Below are positions 9,302 through 17,769 of a stretch of DNA of 64,000 bases, piece by piece (position 1 is the first letter of the stretch; the number at the start of each line of letters is the position of its first letter). The translations under genes and the position numbers were made by a program. The DNA comes from Saprospiraceae bacterium. Lineage in GTDB: Bacteria; Bacteroidota; Bacteroidia; Chitinophagales; Saprospiraceae. Where the stretch lies: NCBI GenBank assembly GCA_016718205.1, contig JADKEB010000001.1, positions 62,001-126,000 on the forward strand, read 5' to 3'. The notes below the pieces were generated by a model. The model did not search any database, was not told the DNA's origin, and saw nothing but the letters and a program-made list of their open reading frames with translations.

Positions 9302-9541
9302 CCGGACACAAAAATAGATATACGCGAATATACCAAGTCGGATGCCCTCCCTATGCTTCAAAACTTTATGGACAAAGCGCTGATGAACAATACGTACGAA
9401 CTCAGAATCATCCATGGCATAGGCACCGGTGTGATGAAAAATGAAGTCAAAAAACTACTGCGCCAATACAAGGATGTCAAAGAATTCTGGCATCCTGAGC
9501 CGGAGCAGGGTGGCGAAGGAGTGACTTTGGTGCGGTTTTAG
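9302..9541 (+). repeat. mutS2 3' tail, copy 2 (orphan Smr domain)
   Basis: From CCG at 9302 the frame reads PDTKIDIREYTKSDALPML and onward through HGIGTGVMKNEVKKLLRQYKD to GVTLVRF and TAG at 9541: the whole Smr domain of MutS2 with an intact frame. A TAA lies directly before it, so it is not part of a larger gene. An internal ATG at 9353 could start a 62-residue product, but there is no evidence for translation. It is best read as a duplicated gene end. Confidence 0.85.
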
Positions 9542-10010
9542 AGAATGTATGTCAGTTCTTCTTTTTTATTATTTATTATTTTTATTTAAAACTATTCGTT
9601 TTACAAATCATTGATATTCAATATATATATATATATAATAAAATATTTCAATTTTTCATCTTAAAAAAATTTTGTTTTCTAAATAATTGCTTTATCTTTG
9701 AGATAATTTATCAACGTTCAGGAATGGACTAATGCGTATTAAAGGAAGAATGTTGTTAAATTATTGCACCCGTTGAATTATTAAGTTTGGATCAGAAATA
9801 GATAATAAAAAAATCTGTTTTTGATGATGAAAAAGATGTTTTGGTAATGATATCATTATGTGGTATATCATGATCTGAGACATTGATGCAGTGTGGTCTA
9901 GCAGATAAGCTGTCATTTTACATATTTACTACTGTCAGTTCAGAAGTGTAGCTGACCCTTATAAGAATTAAATTCAACGGATTGCAAAAATCACAAAAAC
10001 CGAATAGTTG
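9542..10010 (+). repeat. Conserved leader repeat, copy 2
   Basis: This region aligns with 3846-4310 and is almost identical for the first 75 bp after the stop. It holds a better promoter than copy 1: TTTG at 9671-9674, an 18-bp spacer, and TATCTTTG at 9693-9700. Homology ends at ACCGAATAGTT near 10010. No ORF is visible. Confidence 0.75.
9671..9700 (+). promoter_or_regulatory. Bacteroidetes promoter in the cassette leader
   Basis: TTTG at 9671-9674 and TATCTTTG at 9693-9700, 18 bp apart, match the TTTG / TAnnTTTG consensus. The corresponding box in leader copy 1 is TATCTTTA at 3994-4001. A promoter inside the conserved part of the repeat would drive whatever cargo follows. Confidence 0.5.
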
Positions 10011-10317
10011 TTTGGAATTTAGATATTTTTAATAAGGACTGTAAAACTGGGTCCTATGATGCTCATTTATTTCATACTATAGAAGTTCAACAACAAGGTC
10101 CTACAACTTGCGATTATCAAGGTGAAGAATCATGGAGCCCGTGGAATAAGTCCAAAATATATGAATATTGTAATCTATCAGGAAAGCAAGAAATTATTGG
10201 ACACAATATTGATATTAGACTTAGGATTATCCAGAATTTAGTGTGCGACTTTTCTGTTGTTGATTTAAATGCACACACTATAAATCATGTGCGTACAAAA
10301 ACATTTACTCTTAATTG
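9973..10317 (+). pseudogene. 5'-truncated ORF at the leader/cargo junction
   Basis: A frame without an ATG runs from just after a TAA near 9970, across the end of the conserved leader, into VVWNLDIFNKDCKTGSYDAH and stops with TGA at 10315-10317. The cargo part (about 100 residues) has four Cys residues and a polar, extracellular-looking composition, including a TTCDYQGEESWSPWNKSK stretch. I do not recognise a family. It looks like the C-terminal part of a secreted protein whose N-terminus was lost where cargo joins the leader. Confidence 0.45.
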
Positions 10318-10376
10318 ATATATAAAAATCTATTACAAACACTAACAACTATTTTTAAATTTATAAAGATATAAAT

Positions 10377-11027
10377 ATGAAAACAATAATAATCTTATTT
10401 TCGCTCCATATAGTATACTGTGGTAATCTACTTTGTCAAGAAACTAAAAAACCCCTTCCTATCAAAGTAGAGAGAGGAAAGAATAGTACATCTTACACAG
10501 TCGGATGCACTTATGAAGAAAAGGTAGCTCCATTGGAATGGGTGTATAGCGAATACAAAAGAACAGGTAAAAAAGTACAAAAGGTAAGATCATCTTCTGA
10601 TGTGTATAAGTATTTTAGCAAGGAAGCTATGGTAGACTCTTTTTTTGTAAACCCAAATAGAATAAAACCTGAACATGAAATATTACAAATAGTTCCATTG
10701 GGTTTGGGAAAGAAATATTTTGATTGTAAAGTCATTGAAATGCAAGAATTGAGTGAAGAGAGAATCTGGGTGAATGGTTTTTCCAAAGCAAAAAACTTGA
10801 AAGATTTTTTCAAAATTGTTAACCAATGTCCGACAACGACGATTATTTGGGCAGATAAATACCTTTTACAGTATAAAACAGATCTGCCGGGGCTATTGCA
10901 AATGATACACAAGAGGTCATTACTATTATTCAAAAATAAGGGTGTCATTTCACCCACACTTTTAAAAAATACAGAACAATTTTATTTTGATATTATCAAT
11001 GATAAAAATAAAATATTGTTATTGTAA
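10377..11027 (+). CDS. Secreted protein, unknown function
   Basis: The 216-residue ORF begins with a signal peptide (MKTIIILFSLHIVYCGNLLC, cleavage near residue 22). The mature part is Lys-rich and shows no motif I recognise. It ends in a hydrophobic KILLL. The region is very AT-rich compared with the flanking housekeeping genes. It is cargo 2 of the mutS2-tail array, 60 bp after the truncated ORF, and probably read from the leader promoter. It could be an effector, inhibitor or surface protein; I cannot say which. Confidence 0.65.
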   Translation: MKTIIILFSLHIVYCGNLLCQETKKPLPIKVERGKNSTSYTVGCTYEEKVAPLEWVYSEYKRTGKKVQKVRSSSDVYKYFSKEAMVDSFFVNPNRIKPEHEILQIVPLGLGKKYFDCKVIEMQELSEERIWVNGFSKAKNLKDFFKIVNQCPTTTIIWADKYLLQYKTDLPGLLQMIHKRSLLLFKNKGVISPTLLKNTEQFYFDIINDKNKILLL

Positions 11028-11541
11028 TCACGCAATATATTGGTTATTGAATTTTTAGAATGTTGAATTTTAATTGACAGTTTGGATTATCTTACAAAGA
11101 AAATTTACCTGTAATTGGATTAAAAAGATTTTAAGAAAGTGTTTTGGTTTATTATAGGATCATATGACACTATTTGTAGCAGATAAGTTCAAATTCCATT
11201 TCTCTTTTGTAACTATAAAATATTGGTTTAAAATTTTATTTGGACCTGAATTCAAGCCGTAAATGTAACTTTAATAAAGAATGAATAAAATAAATACTAC
11301 TATTAGTGATTTATATCCATATCGTTTTCTTGGTCTTATGTTAAGTTGGTTTTCTACATTCTTTGCAGCATAAACACTTAAATCGTCAAATTTAACAACC
11401 TTTTATAAAGTCAGAACCCTTATATAGGAAGGACTTTATAGGGGGGATTTGAATAAATGTCATTTTTAAAATTAAGTAAAGAACCCCGTTTAATCAATCT
11501 TATAATCTAATTAAGATTTGTTACGTTTAGAATTGCAATCC
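11028..11541 (+). other. AT-rich intergenic region, possible third decayed leader
   Basis: No gene is visible in about 510 bp. Around 11125-11215 the order AAAAAGAT, GTTTTGG, ATCATATGACA, AGCAGATAAG loosely follows the conserved leader (compare 9829-9912). It may be an old, heavily diverged leader copy. The similarity is weak by eye. Confidence 0.3.
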
Positions 11542-12255
11542 ATGAGAAACCTAATATTTAATGTTAATATTACAATATTTATTTTTATTAGTTTTCAAAT
11601 AATACCCTACGAAGACGAATTAGAGATCAGCTTTGAAGCTTTAAACCATCATTATATTACTATTAGCAAATATTCAACTTTTTTTAGAGCTGAGCCAAAA
11701 ATTATTAGTTCAATTGTTGCACCGGAAATATTCAGGTATTATAAAATAAAAATAAAAGACTTATTTGAAACCAAAATAAATCGAGTAGTTTATATACAGA
11801 AGGGTTCAGATTATTATAATCTTTCAACAGGGATCTTTCAGATGAAGCCCAAATTTGTTGAAGATCTTGAAGCCTATATTTTAAAAAATAGAATTATTTT
11901 GCCTATTGATATCACACTTGACCCTTTGAAATCTAAGTTTGACATAAAGACTTTGAGAAAAATTAGGCTTGATAGGTTAGAATCAAGAGAATGGCAAGTG
12001 GCATATCTCTGCGTTTTTTATTCAGTGATGGATCATAAATCATGCAATTTAAACCTTTCTGACCAGCAAAAAGTAAAAATTTATTCCACTGCCTACAATT
12101 TTGGATTTAATAAAAGTATAGCTGAATTAGAAAGACTTTCAGAATTTAAACTATTCCCTTGGGGAAAAAAAAATAAGAGAAAACAATCTTCATATTCAGA
12201 ATTATCTTTGATTTTTTACAAAAAATTTAGTAAATATTTAAATTCACTGATTTAA
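11542..12255 (+). CDS. Possible lytic transglycosylase-like secreted protein
   Basis: I chose the ATG at 11542 (MRNLIFNVNITIFIFISFQ) because it gives a signal peptide; a codon eight triplets upstream is not needed. The 237-residue protein has an arrangement reminiscent of the lysozyme/SLT fold: AEPKIISSIVAPEIFRYY with a possible catalytic Glu, then YYNLSTGIFQMKPKFVEDLE (compare the GPFQMKP-type motif), and later YSTAYNFGFNKSIAELE. The role would be peptidoglycan cleavage in the periplasm. The match is by motif order only. It is the last cargo gene before tail copy 3, and its final 45 bp recur at 9237. Confidence 0.5.
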   Translation: MRNLIFNVNITIFIFISFQIIPYEDELEISFEALNHHYITISKYSTFFRAEPKIISSIVAPEIFRYYKIKIKDLFETKINRVVYIQKGSDYYNLSTGIFQMKPKFVEDLEAYILKNRIILPIDITLDPLKSKFDIKTLRKIRLDRLESREWQVAYLCVFYSVMDHKSCNLNLSDQQKVKIYSTAYNFGFNKSIAELERLSEFKLFPWGKKNKRKQSSYSELSLIFYKKFSKYLNSLI

Positions 12256-12275
12256 ATATAAAAACAGTTGAATAA
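12211..12275 (+). repeat. 65-bp block shared with 9237-9301
   Basis: This is the end of the transglycosylase-like gene plus 20 bp, identical to 9237-9301. Together with the adjoining tail it forms a direct repeat of about 305 bp. Confidence 0.8.
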
Positions 12276-12515
12276 CCGGACACAAAAATAGATATACGCG
12301 AATACACCAAGTCTGATACACTGAATATGCTTCAAAACTTCATGGACAAAGCACTGATGAACAATACGTACGAACTCAGAATCATCCATGGCATAGGCAC
12401 CGGTGTGATGAAAAATGAAGTCAAAAAACTACTGCGCCAATACAAGGATGTCAAAGAATTCTGGCATCCTGAGCCGGAGCAGGGTGGCGAAGGAGTGACT
12501 TTGGTGCGGTTTTAG
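12276..12515 (+). repeat. mutS2 3' tail, copy 3 (orphan Smr domain)
   Basis: It begins at CCG 12276 and ends with TAG at 12513-12515. The last 170 bp are identical to copy 2, while the first part has copy-1-like bases (GATACACTGAATATG), so it looks mosaic. The sequence after its stop differs from copies 1 and 2 and may be the original downstream flank of mutS2. Confidence 0.85.
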
Positions 12516-12608
12516 AGGATTTAAAGTAAAGGCACAAGTTGCATTTATCAGGTTTAAAAAGACTGAAACTTGCGCCAGCTATAGTACTGCCTTTCTCATT
12601 TCGTCAAG

Positions 12609-13238
12609 TTACCTTGTCGCCAATTTCTTGAAACTGCAAAAGATAAAGTTCTGTATTGCGTCACTCGGTGTTTTATGATCAACTGTTATGCACTTTACTT
12701 TTGCGAAAATTTTTTTCAATCGGTCGGTCATTGTAGTTTCCGAATATTGTTTGATTTCAATTCCACTACATTTTTTTGGTCCTTGCTCCGAAAATGTCCC
12801 TATAACTAAAACTCCTGTTGGCTTTATACTATTTTGAATAGTGTCAATGTAGTTGGTAATTTCTTGGTCATCTGTCAAGAAGTGAAAAGCTGCCCTGTCG
12901 TGCCAAAAGTCATATTGTTCGATCGGTTTGAAAGTCGCTGCATCTGCAACTATCCATTTTACTTTTGTCTCTCGGTCACCAAGTCGTTGCTTTGCTCTGT
13001 CAAGCGAAGATGCTGAAATGTCAAGAACGGTAATGTCTGTGTAGCCCAAGTCAAGTAAGTGGTCAACTAAAAAACTGTCGCCACCACCGATGTCAATAAT
13101 TTTTGCATTTGTCGGTATATTGAACTCTTTTAAAAAGTCCAGCGAAGTTGTTGGTGTCGGTTGATACCAGCTTACATCTTTCAGGTCCTTTGTCTGATAG
13201 ATGTTTTCCCAATGTTTCTTTCTGTCTGGTTGTTCCAT
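12609..13238 (-). CDS. Class I SAM-dependent methyltransferase
   Basis: This 209-residue protein starts MEQPDRKKHWENIYQTKDLK, followed by the VSWYQP motif typical of a small methyltransferase family. The SAM-binding glycine motif IIDIGGGDSFLVDHLL is at about residues 46-61, the acidic loop VLDISASSLDRAK follows, and WIVADAATF is motif II. The substrate is unknown. It points towards mutS2 and has no operon partner. It sits just beyond the last mutS2 tail, so it may belong to the ancestral flank. Confidence 0.85.
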   Translation of the reverse strand: MEQPDRKKHWENIYQTKDLKDVSWYQPTPTTSLDFLKEFNIPTNAKIIDIGGGDSFLVDHLLDLGYTDITVLDISASSLDRAKQRLGDRETKVKWIVADAATFKPIEQYDFWHDRAAFHFLTDDQEITNYIDTIQNSIKPTGVLVIGTFSEQGPKKCSGIEIKQYSETTMTDRLKKIFAKVKCITVDHKTPSDAIQNFIFCSFKKLATR

Positions 13239-13413
13239 TTTTTATTGTCTGTTTAAGTTAAAAACGAAAGATTTTCTAATGTTGCATAAAACGGTAATCT
13301 GTCTAAAAAAAACATATCCAAACCAAAAGTAGCTATATGGGAGTGAAGTAAAGCTGTTTTGAACCATTTTAAATTTCTGTGATGGAAAAAATGGGTCTAA
13401 AATTTAGGTCGCT

Positions 13414-13612
13414 CTACTCATAAATGTCTTTCCTGTGTCCCAAGTCAATGACAGCCACCAAAAGGATAATATCAAAAATTTCGTAGATAATGCGATAGTT
13501 CGCTGCACTTATACGATATGCATCTTTACCTTTCAGTTTTTTATACCCATGCGGTCTTGAAATGTCAGCAAGGAGTTCAACCAGTTTTTTGTTACAAACA
13601 AATAACCATTTT
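13414..13612 (-). pseudogene. ParE/RelE-type toxin fragment
   Basis: The minus strand reads KKLVELLADISRPHGYKKLK, then KDAYRISAANYRIIYEIFD and IDLGHRKDIYE before TAG at 13414. This is the C-terminal half of the ParE/RelE fold, ending with the typical HRxDIY motif. There is no start codon; the frame runs back to the 3' end of the next gene at 13613, where the N-terminal part is missing. No antitoxin gene is adjacent. It is a dead remnant of a toxin-antitoxin locus. Confidence 0.65.
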
Positions 13613-14959
13613 TTAAAACAATGTGTAAGTAAATTTTAATCCTGCATTTACATTAAATCTTGAGCCTTGGTACGGTAGTATCGAATTCAGTGGAGAATAT
13701 ACTGCACTTCTGAAATTCGGATTAAACTCATTGACACCTGATGGTCTTTCAAATATCACACGATCATTAGTGAGCCAGTTTAGATCCAAAAATCCTGATA
13801 TTCTAGACCTGTTATTGATAAAATAATTGAAATTTAATGGTAAGGAGAGTTGTGCTGCATGTTTACTAAATGTCTGAGTAGCCAAAGAAATCGTAGGAGA
13901 AGCACTAATGGTTGTTCGTGAGTTGGGATTGAAAATCAACCCATAACTACCTGTTAAAGTAGTGACATTATCTGCCTGATGTGCATTGTCAATGCCATGA
14001 GACAACCTGAATGAAGTTTCAGTTCCAAAAAATAGGTTCTTATTTTTTGCATTAACGTAGGCAATAGAAGCTACTGCACCTCGATTTAAGTCTGACTCCC
14101 AATTTACATTGTTTCGCTTGTCCCAGTTCTTTTGTGCCCATGGAGAAATACTGAATGAAAGCCTTTTTCCATTTAGCCTTTGGGCCGCAAAATTTCCGGT
14201 CCAGTTATCGTTCAGTATTGTAAATGTTTTGATATTTTGTTCTATTCCTTTTGAGTTTAGCCAATTTGTAAGCTCTGTTAGCTGATAAATAGTGGCTCTT
14301 CTGAAGTCAAATACCCTTTGGTTTTTAACATTGGCCATCAATGCCGCCAACTCATAAAGATCACTTTCGGAAAATTTAGCTTTGAGAATACCGGCTTCCA
14401 GCAAATCATTCATAAGAAACTGTGCATCAAAAACTTCAGAAACAGGCTCCAATCTACCAAAGCCAAAACCAAAAGATAGATCAGTTGACGCCTGAGCATT
14501 TGATGTGTTGATTTCACTGCTGTAGTTAACGGCAAGCTTATGATTGACCTCATAAAACTTCCCTTTCAATCCTAAAAAAGAAGCCTCATTATGGAAATAA
14601 TTTCGATTTATCTGATTTTTATTGAGATTCAGATTGAAGCTCCTTACTTTATTCTCGGTGAGTAACAAATCATATTTCGCATAACTGAACTTATTCTGAG
14701 CAGAAACAAAGTCCGTTTTTTGTCTTTTGTCCGTATTTGCAAACTGAAAGTAATTGCTCTCTAAATCGTAAGAAAAATTTCGGGATTTGTAGTCTCTGGT
14801 TAGTTCATATTTATTGTAATTTCCCAAAGAGTTAAAATTGAGATTTAGGCCTTTTACCTTGACCTCAGGAAATTTATATAGATCATAATTATATTGCCCA
14901 ACAAGCACATTAGCCGAGCCTAAGATAAATAGAATGGATGAGTAAAATAGTGTTTTCAT
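13613..14959 (-). CDS. Predicted outer-membrane beta-barrel protein
   Basis: The 448-residue protein has a signal peptide (MKTLFYSSILFILGSANVLVG) and many alternating polar/hydrophobic strands. It has a glycine-rich turn (GFGFGRLEPVSEVFDAQFLMNDL at about 168-190), a conserved FDFRRATIYQLTELTNWL helix-like insert, and a C-terminal strand ending in Phe (LKFTYTLF), the usual barrel-assembly signal. I recognise the layout from uncharacterised Bacteroidota outer-membrane proteins but no function. It is alone on its strand between the toxin remnant and a repeat-rich gap. Confidence 0.65.
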   Translation of the reverse strand: MKTLFYSSILFILGSANVLVGQYNYDLYKFPEVKVKGLNLNFNSLGNYNKYELTRDYKSRNFSYDLESNYFQFANTDKRQKTDFVSAQNKFSYAKYDLLLTENKVRSFNLNLNKNQINRNYFHNEASFLGLKGKFYEVNHKLAVNYSSEINTSNAQASTDLSFGFGFGRLEPVSEVFDAQFLMNDLLEAGILKAKFSESDLYELAALMANVKNQRVFDFRRATIYQLTELTNWLNSKGIEQNIKTFTILNDNWTGNFAAQRLNGKRLSFSISPWAQKNWDKRNNVNWESDLNRGAVASIAYVNAKNKNLFFGTETSFRLSHGIDNAHQADNVTTLTGSYGLIFNPNSRTTISASPTISLATQTFSKHAAQLSLPLNFNYFINNRSRISGFLDLNWLTNDRVIFERPSGVNEFNPNFRSAVYSPLNSILPYQGSRFNVNAGLKFTYTLF

Positions 14960-15443
14960 AAAAATTTGATTGGAAGTGTTAAAAAAATTAAAAAGTTATA
15001 TCTGTATAACTCCCAAGAAAAAATAACGCTGCCCGAAGTATTGAAAATTAATGAAGCTTTAACTAAATCTCGTAACTATTAAGTTTTTATTAATTATTAA
15101 TAGTTTTTGCAATGATAAAAGCACAAGCTACAAACTTACGTCAACAGAGGGCAAAAATCATATATCAAAAACTTGTAAAACAATGTCTATATCATGAAGA
15201 CATTGTTTTTTGTTTTTCGGATATAGATATGAGTATCATCGTCTTTGCTCAAAGAAAAATATCGTCGATATAACAAAACTGGTCGTAGGTACATACTTTT
15301 TTTTGAAAAGTTGACACCATAGGTCTTAAGCACACGACATTATTCTTTTATGTTAAAATTTATTTTTGAAGAAAGTAAGAGAACAAGTTCGATAATGAAG
15401 AAGTTTTCCCGGCTTTCGATCCATTGATCAACGATTTTATTTT
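14960..15443. other. Intergenic, hairpin at 15177-15211
   Basis: About 480 bp without a gene. The clearest structure is a perfect 12-bp stem, AAAACAATGTCT (15177-15188) and AGACATTGTTTT (15198-15209), followed by T's. It could be a terminator on the plus strand, but no plus-strand gene lies upstream. Confidence 0.45.
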
Positions 15444-15598
15444 AGAGTATGTTTAAAAATTTTCTTAGCTGCTAATCAATAGGTTATGGTTCTGACAATA
15501 AAAAAATTAACAAGTTTAGTGAACTAAACGAGGCGATTATTTTGAAGTCAGGTTCATAAGATATTGATTATAAAGCAATAAAAATTTAAACATACTCT
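15444..15598. mobile_element. Short inverted-repeat element, family A (copy A1)
   Basis: A 155-bp non-coding element bounded by AGAGTATGTTTAAA and its exact reverse complement. Its interior matches 61925-62079 almost base for base and 22589-22775 more loosely. This is a MITE-like structure; no transposase is encoded. Confidence 0.75.
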
Positions 15599-15704
15599 TA
15601 TTCATCTCTGTTCATATACAAGAATCGTTATTTATTTTATACCAAAATTGGTATAGGTGTTTGAAAGTATTCTGCAAAAAGCCAATAGCCAAAGACCATC
15701 TAGT

Positions 15705-17678
15705 CTACAACGTCTCCTTCAGCCACTTAAAAAACTCCCTTTGCCAGACTATACTATTTTGGGGTTTGATGACCCAATGGTTTTCATCAGGGAGATATAG
15801 AAATTTGCTCTTTATGCCTTTGATCTGTGCTGCATTAAAGGCTTCCATACTTTGACCATCTGATACCCTGTAGTCTTTACCGCCCTGGATGATATATATA
15901 GGAGTGTTCCATTTATGCACATGATTGATCGGATTAAATTTTGTATAGGACTTATTGGGAATTTCGGAAGTAATAGGAACTTCGTTAATCATATTCATTT
16001 CAGTTTTCTTTTGCCAGTAAGGTCCTCCGAGATCATAATTGACAAAAAATATTTCTTCTGTCGTACCATACATACTTACCGTATTGAAAATACCGTCATG
16101 AGCTATAAAAGTTTTAAATCTATTTTTGTGTGTTCCGGCCATATAAAATACAGAATAGCCACCATAACTTGCGCCTACTGCCCCTAATCTGTTCTTGTCC
16201 ACAAAAGGTTCCTTAGCCATGTGATCTATTGCACTGTACAGGTCTCTGATATTCTGTCCGCCCCAATCTTTGCTGATTTGTTTATTCCATTTCACTCCGT
16301 GGCCCGGCATACCGCGCCTGTTTGGTGCTACTACGATGTACCCTTGACTGGCCATCAGGTGGAGATTCCATCTGTAAGAGTAGAACTGTGTCAATGCTGA
16401 TTGCGGTCCACCCTGACAGTACAACAAAGCAGGATACTTTTTCTTTGGGTCAAAATCCGGAGGATACACCACCCACACGAGCATATTTTTACTATCTGTG
16501 GTCTTGACCATCCTTCTTTCTGTGCGACACGTTCCGATACTGCTATAAATATCCCGATTGACATCGCTCAGTTGAGTCCAGATTTTGTTGCTTAGATTGA
16601 AGCTGTATATTTCAGCCGCCCTGTTCATACTCAGTCTGGAAATTATCAGCAAGTCTCCTGATAGGCCTATGATATTATTTACATCCCAGTCACCTTTGGT
16701 TATTTGAGTCACCACAGGAAGTTTTTTGGTCATCCCCGGAAAATCGACATTAAAAACTTGTAAAGTACCGTCAACTGCCGCAATAAAATACAAACTCTTA
16801 CCATCTGCTGCCCAAATAAAACTATTGACTGATTCATCCCATCGAGCTGTCAGATTGGTGGTGATACCATTAGATATTACCTTGATATCATTCTTATCAG
16901 CTTCAAAGCCGTCAGTTTTCATGCTCAGATAAGCCAGGTCACCATTGACCGAGTATAACGGATGCGTATCATATCCTTTGTTGTCAGCTGTGAGATTGGT
17001 TGTTTTACCTGTAATGATATTGTATTGGTAGATGTCTGTATTGGTGCTTTGAGCAGCTTTTGTACCCGAAAGTTTTTTGCTGACGTAAATGATACTTTTA
17101 CTGTCAGAGCTCCAGATATAGTCTTCGTCGCCACCAAAAGGTTTTTGCGGGCAGTGGTATGCCTCCCCTTTCATTATATCTGTGTAAGTAGAGTCAGGGG
17201 CATCGACCGGTCCATATATCACATGATTGAAATCGCCATAATTCCATGTGTCCCAGTGTCTGTAATCCAATGCTGTATATATTTGCGCTGTGGACTTTTT
17301 AAGGTCAGGATGAAAATCATACCCGTGTACCGGCTCCACTTTTACAGACTGGTGCGTCACTTTGAAATGGCCATCAGGAGAAATGTTTTTATCAACCAAA
17401 GCTGCATTGGCTATATTGATTTCCGATGATTGGCCTCCGGTCACAGGAATAGTATATGTCTTTGAACTGAATTTATTTTCTTCAACAGAAGGAGTACTCA
17501 CTCTGTAAATTACATTTTTGCCATCTTTGGATATCCCTGTACCTGAAACCCTCTGTACCTTCCACAAAAGCTCCGGGGTCATGGTTTGTTTTTTTGCAGG
17601 CTCCTGTCCGCATAAAATCTGAAATGAGCTATTGAAAAAGAAAAGAATCAAAAGCGAAGAAAAAATACATGCTCTCAT
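15705..17678 (-). CDS. S9 family peptidase (prolyl oligopeptidase type), secreted
   Basis: The 657-residue protein has a signal peptide (to about residue 24), an N-terminal beta-propeller (WD40-like/PD40 strands such as YIWSSDSKSIIYVS and FIWAADGKSLYF), and a C-terminal alpha/beta-hydrolase domain. The catalytic triad is readable: Ser504 in GASYGGYS, Asp602 in GGKDYRV and His634 in DENHWV. Family members cut short peptides after Pro or release dipeptides or acylated residues. The signal peptide places it in the periplasm. It is a single gene, with no close neighbour on its strand. Confidence 0.93.
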   Translation of the reverse strand: MRACIFSSLLILFFFNSSFQILCGQEPAKKQTMTPELLWKVQRVSGTGISKDGKNVIYRVSTPSVEENKFSSKTYTIPVTGGQSSEINIANAALVDKNISPDGHFKVTHQSVKVEPVHGYDFHPDLKKSTAQIYTALDYRHWDTWNYGDFNHVIYGPVDAPDSTYTDIMKGEAYHCPQKPFGGDEDYIWSSDSKSIIYVSKKLSGTKAAQSTNTDIYQYNIITGKTTNLTADNKGYDTHPLYSVNGDLAYLSMKTDGFEADKNDIKVISNGITTNLTARWDESVNSFIWAADGKSLYFIAAVDGTLQVFNVDFPGMTKKLPVVTQITKGDWDVNNIIGLSGDLLIISRLSMNRAAEIYSFNLSNKIWTQLSDVNRDIYSSIGTCRTERRMVKTTDSKNMLVWVVYPPDFDPKKKYPALLYCQGGPQSALTQFYSYRWNLHLMASQGYIVVAPNRRGMPGHGVKWNKQISKDWGGQNIRDLYSAIDHMAKEPFVDKNRLGAVGASYGGYSVFYMAGTHKNRFKTFIAHDGIFNTVSMYGTTEEIFFVNYDLGGPYWQKKTEMNMINEVPITSEIPNKSYTKFNPINHVHKWNTPIYIIQGGKDYRVSDGQSMEAFNAAQIKGIKSKFLYLPDENHWVIKPQNSIVWQREFFKWLKETL

Positions 17679-17769
17679 ATGTTTTTGTTTTTCATTTTCA
17701 TTTGTACTGTTATAAACAAGAGTGAACTGCGATTTGACAGTCTACTGCAAATATAGATAGCCTTAGACA

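Noticed and set aside
9353..9541. 62-residue ORF as a stand-alone Smr protein
   Set aside because: The ATG is internal to the Smr domain and drops its first strand; the frame is better explained as a copied gene end. The same applies to 12327-12515.
16962..17429. 155-residue plus-strand ORF
   Set aside because: Antisense shadow of the S9 peptidase gene.
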